Shown: in pieces, positions 1 to 12,861 of the stretch
Position numbering within the stretch: the first letter of the stretch is position 1
How the letters are laid out: the number at the start of each line of letters is the position of its first letter
Source of the DNA: Nymphaea colorata
Taxonomy: Eukaryota; Streptophyta; Magnoliopsida; Nymphaeales; Nymphaeaceae
Length of the DNA stretch: 64,000 nt
Reading direction: 5' to 3'
Assembly (NCBI RefSeq): GCF_008831285.2
Contig: NC_045146.1
Coordinates: 14,833,289-14,897,288 of the forward strand
The notes under the pieces: generated by a model
Database searches by the model: none
Told to the model about the DNA's origin: nothing
What the model saw: only the letters and a program-made list of their open reading frames with translations
Position numbers and translations under genes: made by a program

Positions 1-1077
1 TTCAGTCGGACGGGGAAGAGAGGTGACGGCTGAGGAGCGACAATGAACAAAGAGGAACGACAAGGCACCATGATGGTGATGGAGAAGATGATGGGAGGGA
101 GCAGTCCTGCCCTGACTCTGTTGAATGATAATCGGACCACGGCTTCTGCCGTATGCTATGCTCCTGCGATGCGTGCCCGGAGCCCGAGACCTGGATCCTG
201 TCTCCACTGACTCCATCGCTGAGATGCATCACTGTTGATCTCGAAATATCAACTGAGTAATCATCGTCCGATGGTTGCCGCCGTATGACCAATCAGTAAC
301 ATACCTTAGCGATTTGATGAGTTGGTTCTTCGGGGTTCGGACTCTCTGTTCCAGTTTGAAACTTCTTCTTCAAAAGTATAGGGTACATCGGCATCCTCTT
401 CTTTAAACCTTTCTTTTGAACAGAAAATTAGTTAGCCTCTTCCTCGATCTGATTCTTTCACTGGTAATGTGAGATTTCGAGATGTTCCTGGTTCCAATCG
501 AGGAACAAGAAAAATGAATTGCTGACGAATAGAGGACGTGGCTTATATCAACAGTCTCTGCACGATCGACATGCTTATCATCTTTCCATGGTTTCGTCAA
601 TTATTTGCCGAGATGGTTGGTGATCTGTCGCGAGAGGTTCTTTTCTTTTTATATACATATTGACAATGAGATGAGATGTTTGTTGGCGCACAGGGATCCT
701 CATCCCTACTCTCCGGCGGTGTTGAGAAATTCAAAGACATGATTGGAGTTGGAGCTTCTTCCATGGTTAATTTTTTCTTCCCCCTGCCTTCATCAAGCTC
801 GGGAATCTCGTTTCCTTGGTAGTTTTCACATTAGCTATCCCATCACTTTGATTACCTAAATTTCAGTGCTTTGTTGGTGCATTTGTTTACTCGGCATCTC
901 TTGAAACTCCGGATATATATGCAATTGAAAACATTTAACATCAAACTCGAAGATGACGCTAGCTCTATTTCAGAACCTTTATCTTCTCAACTCTCTCTAG
1001 TTTCTCCAGCGTGAACTCACATTTTTCAAATCAAAATGGATACCATATGTAAAATTTAACTTGAGAAAGAGCACCAC

Positions 1078-1094
1078 ATATATATATATATATA
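1078..1094. repeat. TA microsatellite
   Basis: About eight uninterrupted AT/TA dinucleotides in the spacer upstream of OEP24. A simple repeat, likely polymorphic in length. Confidence 0.9.
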
Positions 1095-2688
1095 GCGGTA
1101 GATGAAAATGAGCCTTGAAAGCTACTACTGTGGAGGCTGGGAATTTGAGTTTTGGGTTGCCTGAATATCATAGCATGAGGCTGATGTATCTGTTTCTCAC
1201 ATTACAAGATTGTACAAAAGAGTGCCTGTATGTTTAATCCCTTTTACTGTCATTATTCAGCGCCACCAAAAGTATTTGGCTTACACTTCGAAGAGAAAAG
1301 AGAGTGCCAAAAATGAGTTCCAACAGGAATTGAGATCTTCCTTTTATACTTGTATCTGTACAGAGTCAGTGTTTCCAATTTTAGAAGTTTTAAATTTTCA
1401 CCCTACTTTTTCTTTTTCAAACAATTTAAAAAAACTTAAACGTTAGAAGGGCATACTTGTCAATTCCTTTGTCTTAGCAAGATCAAAGGCTATAACGAAG
1501 GTAGGCGTCGATTTGACAACTATAATTTGCAGTGAAAAAATTAAGTCGGAAGCGACAAACTTATAATATTGGCGAGTACGTTACATGAAAATTTCTCTTA
1601 ACTTTTCCTTTTCAGGTGTTTACGGTTTAAAAATTTTAGAGGATGCCAATCTACGGCCGGAGAGGAGCTTCGTCCTCCCTCCATGTCGTCTACCGATCGT
1701 CTGCACCTCTTCTCTTCAAACAAGTTCACGTTTCTCGTCTCCCTCTCTGTGAAAGCAGATTGATGGACTCGATTGACGCGACCCCCTTCATGATATGTAT
1801 CTACTACCTGCTTCTTCTTTTGAAAAACCTTTACTCGAGGAAGCTACTTTTAGTTATAACTTCTAATGCAGCTCTCTGGTTTCTAACTTTTTTACATGGA
1901 AACTTTTTGGTCAGTTCAGATGTGAATTACGCTAAAGAATAACAACATTGATGATCTTTCATTTAAGTGGAGGGCGACTTGGGTGTTACGTCGTTTCACA
2001 TGGTAAAATGTTTCAATCAATTGACAATATACGGAGGGCCGGGGCAACTTGAATGTTATGACAAAGATGTGAAGGTATTTTGAATTATTTTTTAAAATAA
2101 AAGTTTTCCTTACTTCAAAAATAATGCATTAAAGGTAGATCCGGAGGTTATCTTTCCTAGGTTAACGGACGCATAATTATTATGTGAGCTTTCTCTATCA
2201 TCACGCTGTAGTTTCTCCATGTAACTGCATTCTACTTTACATATTAGGGATACGTCCCTTCATCCAGGATTTGCCATATTGTTTTTCCTTTCCCTCATTT
2301 TAACGTCATATAATTTTATGGGCGAATAAATAAAGGTATGCCACTTTTAAAATGATAAAAAAATAAACTGAAAAGGATTTTTTTTCCCTATGGTTGGCTT
2401 ATAGAGTGTTTAAATTTAAACTTTGAGGGGTACCTATATGTAAATAACTATAAATTTTGGTGACTAAAGTAAAAGTTTTGTAGGCTGGTGTAGGAAATAG
2501 GATATTAGCAGCCTATAGTCCAACGTCATAGTTATGAGTGAGATCGAAAGGAAAAGGAACATTCTTTTTCCCTTTTTCATTTTTTCGAAAAACCAAAGTT
2601 CAAGGGCGATGATTAGCATAAACAGTGAATGTGACAGTGAGCACAGGTGACCAAGAATTTGACCAAGCTCCAGCCCTGTTATTCTACA

Positions 2689-3147
2689 TAGGCGTGTTCA
2701 ACGAGTCGAGTTAACTTAGGCTCAACTACAACTAGTTTAGCTAAACTCAATTCGAGCTCAACTCGTTTAATAAACAAGTGAAGTTTGAGTCACAAAATAG
2801 CTGGGACATCTCGACTTGATCAAACTCGATTAAGCTCATAGAATTGAAATACATAAAAGACATTACATACACTATCGAAAGGGGCCATTTCATGGTCTTG
2901 AATTTTGATTCTTACATTAAAATTCAAAAACAAAATTCCACTTCACTCAAATTGAAGTTGGAATAAAAATTATAGTTCTAGTTTCCTTTTGAGTTTGTTA
3001 ATGCAGAATTTTGATGCCAGAATTGAAAATGACATGTTTGATAAAACGGGTTTCCTTGTGCATATCAGACAAGTCTGAGGTTTAGAGTTCGAATCTAAGC
3101 ACCTTCACTCTAACCGAGCTCGAGTTCTTGGCTAGTGAACAGCTCTA
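2689..3147. mobile_element. hAT-like MITE, degenerate
   Basis: The left end reads TAGGCGTGTTCAACGAG. The reverse complement of the right end reads TAGAGCTGTTCACTAG, giving imperfect terminal inverted repeats of the TAGxGxTGTTCA type common in plant hAT MITEs. The interior is rich in GAGCTCGA/AACTCGA-type words. The flanking octamers attctaca and atcctgcc match at 5 of 8 positions, a plausible decayed 8-bp target duplication. There is no transposase frame. It resembles the elements at 23822-24213 and 31347-31741. Confidence 0.6.
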
Positions 3148-4703
3148 ATCCTGCCTACAGATTCAAAGGCGGAAAAGAATGCACACATGTGGAGGAACAT
3201 CCAAGTTCTGCCAATTTGGTGAAATATAAAGCATAATAGCAGGTGATCTATTCCTTATTATGATCATGTCATGCATTCTTTAAAGCTTTATTTACAGATG
3301 CAAAGGCATGTCTAAACTACTTTTCGATTTGATTTAACAAAATATTATCCTGATTAACTAGGATTCGATTTGATTTAAAAAACTATTATCTTGATAGTAT
3401 TAAAGATTCTTGATTTAGATTGGGAGTTGGTTGTACTCGAGGCTAATATAGTCCTTCTTTCCCTCTCTCTCCTCCTCTCTCTTTAGCCATCATCTTCTCT
3501 CAATCAATGTGAATGTTTTCTGGGTTCAAATCCAAATGTCGACAATTTTAAGTGATGATACTTAATATGATGTGATCTCGTTGTTCATGGGCCTTAGGCA
3601 CTTACCCCACATCAGCTCTTTAAAATTTATTTATTTTCACATTGGTAAATTTAATATTTAAAACTCTTAATTTATTGTCAATCATATTTTCTCTAATTTT
3701 GAAACCGTTTTTTTAATTTTTTTTTCTATTTTCGCCTTTTTTTCCCTTTCTTTTGAAAAACCCATTTCTCTATTTTTAACTTGAGCGATTGTGAAAGAAG
3801 GAAAAGAGTTTTACATCGATTATAGACAGAGTCGGACCAACAGTTACACGCACATAAACATCGGGACTTGATATGAAGATTGTTTTTGTGATCTCGAGTA
3901 GCGCATTTTTATGTAGCAAGAAATTATAGAACTGTCTGTCTGCCGTACAAGCAGGGTGGCCTCCATCATAGCATCGGTGGAAAAGTTGGATCCCGATGAA
4001 ATGAAATTAAGATTCTTTCTAGCTCAATAATGTAAATTGATCTGATATATTCGAAAAGAAACTTAAATCCTATCAGTACATTCGACTAGTGCAATATCCG
4101 TTTAGGATCCAATAAATCTCAACCAGATTATGTATAAATTTCAGGTCTTATAATGCTACTTGGATCCTAATTTCGTTTAAAATAGAGTTTCAATTTACAC
4201 ATACACAAATATAATTCCGATTGCACAAAGATGTATTTTGAATTGTTTCGAGAGGGGCGTAAAGTAGCAAGCCAGGTCAATGAAAGCTCAATTGTTGGTT
4301 TCATTCCTGTGGGTGCTACTCATTTGCACGGTAAATAATAGTAGTGAGAGGTTGATAAGTATACTATATTTCTATCCAAATTTTTGAAGTAGTTTAAGGA
4401 TAGGAGAAAGGGGTAGGACCTTAACCCTTTTTGAGCAGCTTTTGCTCACTTAAAATTTACTTTATCTTTTGACTAATAAGATCACCGTGAATGTGACGTG
4501 ATAATATGAGCGATGAATTTTTTTAATTGTACCGTGTATAAATTTTCCCTTTTTGGTAAATATACATTAGTAATTTTTATTTGACATGTAACTTTACAAG
4601 TAACAGCTAGTTTATATAACTAATTACATTGTTCAAACACACATATAGAGAGGGAGTTGGAATAGTTGTCTACCACCTGATGCATCCGGACTCCCACTGC
4701 CCC

Positions 4704-4727
4704 ATATATATATATATATATATATAT
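4704..4727. repeat. TA microsatellite
   Basis: Roughly twelve uninterrupted AT/TA dinucleotides about 600 bases upstream of the OEP24 start codon. Simple sequence repeat. Confidence 0.95.
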
Positions 4728-5332
4728 TAGGTCAACTGTTTTTTTCAAGCTTTAATGTGATTTTACTTATTAAAAAGGTTAATGTCAAACATCTAAGTAG
4801 TCAGATCAACTTTTGCATGAAAGTAACTTGAACTAGAATAGGTTTTATAAAAATTAGAAGTCATGTTGACGTTGATACTTCGTTTAGAATACTAATATAC
4901 TATTAATAAGAACGTAAGTAGTGTGCTTATATATGTATATTCATTCAAATTAAGCATGGTGCCTAACCTGAAGCGAAAGTCCGGCTGCCGCAAAATTCCT
5001 GCACCTACCGGCCCCCGCCAAATACCTAACGAGAAAAGCCACGAGTTCCACTGCCGCGGGCAGGAGGTGCACGGACCACGGTATGCGGTCATGGTTTGAC
5101 CACAGATCCAATAATCCGACGTTCTGGAGTCTCTCTGTCTCTTCGTCAACCACATCCGCGCCGTCTGCTTCGAAATCCGGCGGCTAAGATCGACGCATGT
5201 AATCCACATGTCATTGAAATCTGTTGGTTGGTCATTTCTGAAAACGAAAAGAGCTCTCACCATTTTTTTGTAAGGTGCGGAGGTGGCCGGCCGCTGGGAA
5301 CGAGCTAGCAGGGAAGGAGGAAGCCGGAAAGG

Positions 5333-8300
5333 ATGAAGGCCGCAGTGAAGGGGAAGTACGAGTCCCACGGGCGGCCGGCGTCGGCCACGCTCGCCGTCAA
5401 CGTGAGCAACGTGAAGCTCAAGGCCACCGTCACGGACGCCACATTCATCAGCGGCCCCAGCTTCAACGGCCTTTCTCTCTCCGTCGAGAAGCCCGGCGCC
5501 TTCATTATCGACTACGACGTCCCCAGGAAGGTTAACCCCTTCCCTCCGATCCGTCTTGCCTCTACCGTTTCTTCCTCCGCCTCCTCTTCTTATTTTGATT
5601 CTTGAATTGGGTTTTCTCCTAATTTCGAGGGGTTCCTTTCGTCTTTCTTGTTTCCGGCGATTGAGGGGAGAACAGGATGCGAGGTTTCAATTCATGAACT
5701 CGATTAGGGTTTTTGAGAAGCCGCTGAATCTGACCTACATTCACGCTCGGGGCAGCGGGTTCACCACTCTCGAGGGCAGCCTCGTCTTCGACCCCGCCAA
5801 TAAGCTCTCCACCAACTACGTCTTCGGTTCAGGCCATTGCAAGGCCAAGTACACCTTCTCCCATGGAGGAGGCGTCAGGACCTTCGAGCCCTGCTACGAT
5901 CTCATGAACAATACGTGGGACTTCGCCGCCTCGCACAAGGTCTTCGGAGGAGACGTCATTAAGGCGTCCTACCATACGCCCAAGAAATTGGTCGGCTTGG
6001 AGTGGTCACGAGATTCTAAGGAGATGGGTTCTTTCAAAGTAATTCGAAATTTCTCTCTGCTCCCACTCGCTTTTCTGCTCCGTTTCTTTTCTTTCACTTT
6101 AGACCTTTGATTGAACTTCTTATTAATTTGTTGTTAAAACTACCTGTCTTTGTGCGTTTGTCTCCATTCTTAGTTTCTTGATATGCTTACTATTTCTTGT
6201 TCTGTTGCTTCATCAATTGGCTGAATCAAAAAGTTAAGCTAAATCTACATCTGGTAGGAGAAAAAGGAGACAATTCCTTATTTCAAGCCAATTTTCATTC
6301 ATGATGATTTCAGATAATAAACTGATCGAACAGTGTTTTTGGCGTTGAATTTTTTAGCAACTCTTTTCCATTTTGCGTCCTAGATTTAGCATATATGCAA
6401 CGGTGCATTATGCAGTTTTCTTTTTGTAGTTTTCCATTCATTACTTCCACGATAAGTGCTGCAATCACCATGCTCTGCCTATGAAAATTTTTTTCCCTTA
6501 GCATGAAAGAAGAAATCAAAGAGATGGTTTTTCTTGCTTGCATCAGCATTTGAGTGGAAAAGGGTCCAGAGGGGTGCATATGTGGATCCTGATGTTTATT
6601 CTTAGCCATTTTGGAGGTCAGTTGGGGTTTTATGGGATACAAGAGATTATTTTGAATCCTGGGGACTAATAGAAGCAGGTATTTCTGACTGGAGATGACT
6701 GTTTACTTTTGCATGGATAAGGTGATTATTCCATTTCATAATGCCCCTTTGTCAAACACTAGTTTTCGTGTCATATTTTTTCTTTCGTAAGGCACCTAAA
6801 CTGAAGCAGTGGCACGTGTATGGTTAGGTAGCCAAGTTTCAGATTGAAGGCTATCGTCATGAATAGTCTTTGAAGTTTCAACTTTAAGAGCTGTTACTTA
6901 GAGTGGTGTGTTCTAGTGGTTCAATGATGCAACAGGATCAGAGGAAAAATGTCAAATTAGTAGTTTGAAGAGATTCATAACAAAATTCATACTGGAATTA
7001 CCGTTCCTAATGCCAATGTATACTCAAATCCCACATTTCTTCATAATTGGAGGCCTCATTAGCAACTTTCTGGTCCTCCTTTTCATGAGGAGCTATATGT
7101 CCTCATTTTCATTTGCATTCTCATCTACATAGTAATACCAGTTGTAGAATTGAAATGCATCATCCTTTTCTGGTATGATAAATGGATGCAATAAGGTAGT
7201 TACGTTCATGAAGTTTAGTAGTTAACAAACATAAATACTTCATTTCATTTTATATCTTTGTTATCAAATGATTCCTACAGCAGTCATATAAATCATAGAA
7301 AGCTATGATAACGGAAATACTACTGGTTGAAAACTAGATTTGGAAACCTCCGAATGGAACTTCTGGTTTTAATTTTTAAATGAAGGTAAAGAGATGAAGT
7401 TATGTATAAAGGTACCATTAATTCTGAAATGCTAGGATCTTAAATGGTCTAAGCAAGCACTGTTTCCTATATTTAAGTGATGTCAAGTGAAGATACTGTA
7501 CCTAGGCTGTTGTGTTGTGTGATGCATTAGTTCTAGGCCTGGGAATCAAAGACGCTAATTAGCATATGTCTATGTTGTCAAAGGCTAGCTTAGTTCTTGC
7601 ACCTAAGTTCTTAGACTTTTAGCTGATTGCAACGCTAATTGGTTTTACACAATCTACCCATGGAAAAACCTACAACATTGCTTAGGATGCCTGGGCTCAC
7701 CTGGGTGCTTAATACTCAACAGTCTAGGTTTTTTCTCTGATAACCAATTATTTTCCTTTCTTTTTGAGAAATGTTTTTCTTCGTCTATTCTTTTGCAGTT
7801 TTTTAACTTTTTTGTTATTACATGTGATTTTCTATTAAAAAAATAACTGTGTGAATGAGTGCATGTGCACTTATACAGTTAAACTCGGATATTTTTATAC
7901 TTTTAATATTTTATGTTAATTTCTTAACTCTCTCATATATATGTATTATCTTCCTAATATTTTTGCTTATTTATTAGAAATATAATAGAAGATAGTTTTA
8001 TGATGTTAATATGAACTATGATTATATTGAAAATTTATGTTCCCTTTCCATTTATTGAATTAGATTAGTAATTTTATGTTTTTTTTCCAGGATTTAGTTT
8101 TAGAAACTAGAATTATTGAATTAGAGATTTAACGCTTAGCATTTAGGAACTGGTAAGAGCTTGCAACATTGACAAACATTGATATTTACTTGTAAGTACT
8201 TTTCTATGCTATATAACTTGTAAACTTGAGTTGTTCAACTTCATTAAAATTGGTCTTTCAAACTCTTAAATTGTATTTATTATCATGTTACGAAATGTTT

Positions 8301-11300
8301 AATGGGTTTATGTTGATTGTATGTTTTAATTGTTTTATTGTTATAAGTTGATAATTATGAGTTTTCCATTGAAAAATGTTTCAGTTTCATTAATTTGACT
8401 ATTTGTATGACATTTTATTGGTTTCCCTTCTTGGCATAGTCCGCTTAATGCGCTTGGTCCTTCCCAAGCTCTAGGGCCCTAGGCTCATCTGATCTGCCTA
8501 TGTTGCTCATATATATGTATATATAAGTAGTTGTAAACTGTGTTGGTATTTAGTTCAATTATTTTTGTACCATATAAACATTCTTTATCTGACTGTATGC
8601 AACTGTCTATGTTATATTTGCGGGTGCAGAGTCCAATTTCATGAAAAACTTGGTGCAGAGTCCAACCATATATGTATGCAGCAACAATATGATTTTAGGC
8701 AAACAAACACATATACTCGTTACTTGTATTTATAAAATATAAATTACTAATTGAAAATTGATAAAGTAGATCAAAAAACTTAAAATATGAGTTTGCGGCA
8801 TGACGGCATCCAAGCCATGTCTTCCTCCCGCTTCCATGTCCAATTATGTTGACGGAGGCATGGCACCCTTTTAGGTGTGTCTATGCGACATAGATAACTT
8901 TTTTATGTGTTTATTTATGTCTCTTTTATGTGTTTATATGTCTCTATATATAACAACACCTAGTGTTAATATCTTATTAGTTTTACATTTTTCTTTTTTT
9001 TATACAGTTTAAAACACCTTTTTCACCTAGGCGCTTCTAAGCTCTAGGTGCTGATAATCACTTAGAGGTCGTTTGATGGCCACAAGACACACGTGTGTCC
9101 TGTCTAACCAATTTTTTCATCAAACGCTGTCTACAGGACAGGCTGGACAGGACAGACGACTGGACAAGGGTATAAATAATTTTTTTGTTCCATTTTGTTC
9201 CGAGCTAACCTTCGGAACAGACAAGACAAAACACTTCCTCTCCCGCCCCTGATGACCACGAGCCCCGACCCCGAGCCCTCGACGCCATCTCCTTCGCCTC
9301 CACCTCCGCCCCCATCTCCTTTGCCTTTCTCCTCTTCTCCGCCCCCGAGCTGCCTTTCTCTTCTACCTCCGCCCCCGAACTGCCTTTCTCCTCCATCTCC
9401 GCCCTTGTCTCCGCCCCTGAGTTGCCCTAGCCCTTCCTGTTTCTCTCCATCTCCTTGGTCCCACGAGCTGCCCTTTCTGTTTCTCTCCTACACCTCCGTC
9501 TCCACGGGAGGGCGACCGCCGGTCGCTTTTGTTCCGTCTACTGAAAAATATCGCTCCTCTGCTTCTTTCTTCTTATTCTTCCTCGGCTTTGCCTTCTCCC
9601 CTTTCTCTTCAGTTGAAATTTGCGGCACTTGCGACTCCAAATTCCAGTAGGATTTGGGAATCAACACGCAACAGTTATTCATTTTCTGTTACATTCTTAG
9701 TGGAATTGATTATTCTGTCGATTTTGTGGAAAACGCCCAATTTCTGCTCGAAGCGAATCGAGATCGCAGAACAGAGAAAGCATCTGACGGATTACGACAC
9801 TCGAATCCTTTGGCATTGATTCCTACGGGAATTCCAGCTGTCGAGCAAGTGATGATATGAATTCCAGGTGTCTGCAGAACATCTCGACGCAATCTTTGAA
9901 TTTTTAGACTTCACTGGAGGGAGCAGTCGATTTTATAAGTTCCGCTCGTCGCTGGAAATCCGTCTGCGACAGTCGACTGAGACTCTCCAACCGCCTCCCC
10001 AATTCTGAACAAGATTGGGATCCTCGGTGATTTCTATGATGCATTTCATCCCTGCGACTTGTTTCCTGTGATGCATTTCATCCCTGCGACTTGTTCAATT
10101 GATATTTTGCTTGAACTGTAATCCAATTTGCTGTTTTGTGAGGCGAGTCTATGAACGGGAGCATAATAAAAATGAAGAATTAGCATCAGTCACACGAGTA
10201 GAGAGCTAAGGCTTCAGATTTGAGAAGATTTCCTTTTGCTTAATAAGAACTAGTACCAGTGTCATTTATTTCCAAGAATCAAGGTTACTTGTTAATTAAC
10301 TGGTTTGTGTGGTGTGGTCTGTTGACAACAATGCTTTCTTTCAGTCCAACCATGGAACATAAACTTTTTATCCCTTTTCATGGTAGAATTGCTAAAAGTA
10401 ACACTTATTTAACTGCTTTATAGTAGGGGCACTAGTAACTATTGAAATGCTTACAGTTTGCTGGTATTCTAGTTATGGTTAATGGATATTTTTAGAATGG
10501 TGAGTAATCTGAAAATGCTATTGAAACATGAGACATAACAAATAGATCAGACATGACATAAACAAACGTCAGACAGGACGGATAGAACAGACACACACAA
10601 AACAAACGCCGGACAAAAAGAACATAGTGTTTTGTTCCTAAAATCATCAAACGGTGGACAAAGAACATCATTGTCCATGAAGACAAGACAGTAGTGTAAA
10701 GGACTGGATGTCCTATTTGTCTTGTCCTAATGGACAGTAATCAAACGACCTCTTAGGGTCCACCAAATGATTTTAACAACACAAGCACGTACAGAGGGAA
10801 AACCCTAAATGCCTAGTTGTTGCCTATGCAATTCTAGTTGAGGCTGAAAACAAGTTGAACGAAATTGGCATAAAGAGAAAAAATATTATCTTAAAAAAAT
10901 GAAGTTAATTGAAGGCATAGTCGCAAGTATTGTTAATGAGTTTCAAATGGCAATCCTTTTCTGGCATATTTTTTGGCAAAGATGAAGATTTTGGGAAAAA
11001 ATTCACAATTTTTTTGAAAAGAAAAAAAATCCTAACAATTAGGAAAAAATAAAATAAATGAAAAACTAACCCAAAAAATAAAAAATAACTTGATAACATT
11101 GATGTTGTAGCAATGATAGAAATGAAGATAAATAATTTAAATTCTAAACTTTAAACTTTAAAGCAAAAATAACATAAAAATAATGTGATAAAAACCCCAA
11201 AAATTCATTTTGGAGTTTTTTTTTCAACAAATGGAAAAAAGACAAGTTTTTTTTGTTTTTCATTGTTTTTAACATTTTTATCAGGTATTTTTTGAAAAAG

Positions 11301-12861
11301 ACGCTCTGACAACTCATATGATTGAAATAATTGAATTGACATATTTTGAATTTTTATATTATTGATACAACAAAAAGAAAAAGCATAAGTACCTTCTAGA
11401 CTTGCTCTTGCACCTATGTCACATAGGTGCTCGGTGTGACATTTTCTGGAAAAACTTGGGTATGAGTTATAAGAAATGAGGATATCAGATCCATACGGCT
11501 TCATTTCTTAACATGGGTGGCAAGGGGTTTTTTTTTTTTTTTGTGTGTGTATATTAGAAATTTTCAATCATCAAGATATATCTCATTATAAAGATTTACA
11601 AAGTAGACAAATAAACTCAATTAATAATCAAAATCTGAATTTAACCTAACATGATATCAAAATAAGATTGAAATACGTCCATTTAAACAAATTCACTTTT
11701 AATCAAAATAATCTTCAAGATAATTCTCACACACACAAAAAAAAAAAAAAACAGATTCACAGGCCAAAAGGGCTGATTCACAAGTCGGATTATCAATTTC
11801 CCTGCTCATGTCTGGTGCTCCCATATAAGGATAACAATCGTAGCACACAGTTGTGTGGGAGCAGCCATTGATGAAAGAGATAACATCAGTTAAAAAAGAG
11901 GGTGGAAGAAAACCGAACAGAAGGAGAATAACATATATTGTGAACATGAGATCAAAGCGGAGGTCAGCAGAAGGGAGAATAGGTACGCCCTAAGCCCATT
12001 TTGTCTTTTTGCTATTTTTAACGATTTGGTGAACAAAAAGACAATTGTGGACTTGGACAACATCAACAAGTCAGGCATATTGATTTTGGAAAAAAAATTA
12101 GACTGGTACAGTTGACCTCACCAAACTTTTGTTTTCCACCTCTTTCGCCATTCTAATGACACACATTCAATCATGACACATCAACGTGCTGCACTTTAGG
12201 CAGTTTGTATTACATAACTTGCATCTAGAGCTAAAGCTTGGCATCGGTGGTCTATGTCAGTGGCAGGGCCAGAAATTTCTGGTTAAGGGGCACTCATACA
12301 CCAAATTCTAACTTTCTAAGGGCAACCAATATATAATAATTTTATGACTGCCATGAGGTATTAATATAGAATTAAGCAAATTCATTTGGGCTGGTGTGGT
12401 CTCTGTATATTGTCTGTTAGATTTTTATGGTTCACAATGTCCATATTTCATGCACGATGGTTTTGTGTAGTCCATGTTTACTAATTTTTTATACTATATA
12501 GTATATGATAGAAATGGATAATATTTTTTAAAAACTTAAAAGTTTTCATGGCAGTGCCTTGTGACGACTAATACATAAATGTACTTTCTAGGGCTTTGGG
12601 CATTTTGTCTATAAGGTTTACTGTGATAACGATCTGATAGTACCATAAATGAACCAAACGAAGGTGTTACATAGATTATCTGATGCTTTGATATTCATTT
12701 CTTCAGATCATTGTCCTTGAATATCTTTTTCTTTTACAATATTTATGGCAGTACTTTTAAGGGTTTTTTTTTTTCAGATATTCACGTCATTCAGCTTGGC
12801 TGACGAGCTTAAATTTCCAAAGATAGTTGCAGAGACAACATGGAATTTTGAAACGTCTTGA
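5333..12861 (+). CDS. OEP24: Outer envelope pore protein 24 (OEP24), chloroplastic
   Basis: OEP24 is a beta-barrel channel of the plastid outer envelope that passes small solutes such as sugar phosphates and other charged metabolites (family knowledge). Exons: 5333-5530, 5676-6038 and 12778-12861, with GT-AG borders and phase-0 joins, giving 214 aa; the Arabidopsis protein is about the same length. Exon 1 starts [10 protein letters not shown] and ends in a YDVPRK stretch. Exon 2 carries [42 protein letters not shown] and LEWSRDSK. Exon 3 codes for [15 protein letters not shown] and the closing WNFETS, the family's usual C-terminus. No cleavable transit peptide is seen, as expected for an outer-envelope barrel. 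The coding exons are GC-rich. The second intron is 6.7 kb and holds a transposon, so a gene finder could miss the 84-bp last exon. Identification is firm; the exon 3 link rests on phase, acceptor and family match. Confidence 0.93.
9065..10752. mobile_element. PIF/Harbinger-type non-autonomous element with TTA target duplication
   Basis: The ends are perfect 13-bp inverted repeats, GAGGTCGTTTGAT on the left and ATCAAACGACCTC on the right. They are flanked by TTA at 9062-9064 and TTA at 10753-10755, the 3-bp target duplication typical of PIF/Harbinger (Tourist-like) elements. The sub-terminal regions are packed with GGACAG/GACAAG-type words on both sides. The interior (about 9240-9520) is C-rich and would code a proline-rich frame, but no transposase or Myb-like ORF is visible, so it must move with help from elsewhere. 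It lies inside OEP24 intron 2 and looks young because both ends are intact. Confidence 0.85.
10037..10095. repeat. 32-bp tandem duplication inside the Harbinger-type element
   Basis: A 27-bp block starting TGATGCATTTCATCCC occurs at 10037-10063 and again at 10069-10095 without mismatch, a period of 32 bases. It is part of the element's internal sequence. Confidence 0.9.

Larger units (their letters stand above)
1..5332. other. Spacer upstream of OEP24, no supported gene
   Basis: No reading frame here matches a family I know. Two minus-strand open frames near 2-292 and 403-600 are short, low in recognisable motifs and have no splice-linked partners, so I do not call them. The stretch is AT-rich and contains a hAT-like MITE (2689-3147), two TA microsatellites, and T/A-rich tracts around 3600-3780. 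The last ~50 bases before the OEP24 start are purine-rich and probably leader sequence. I see no clear TATA box at a convincing distance from that start. Confidence 0.5.

Noticed and set aside
9195..9650. 151-codon proline-rich open frame
   Set aside because: It lies within the Harbinger-type element, is low-complexity C-rich sequence, and its apparent start is not a clear ATG context. It is more likely compositional than a gene.
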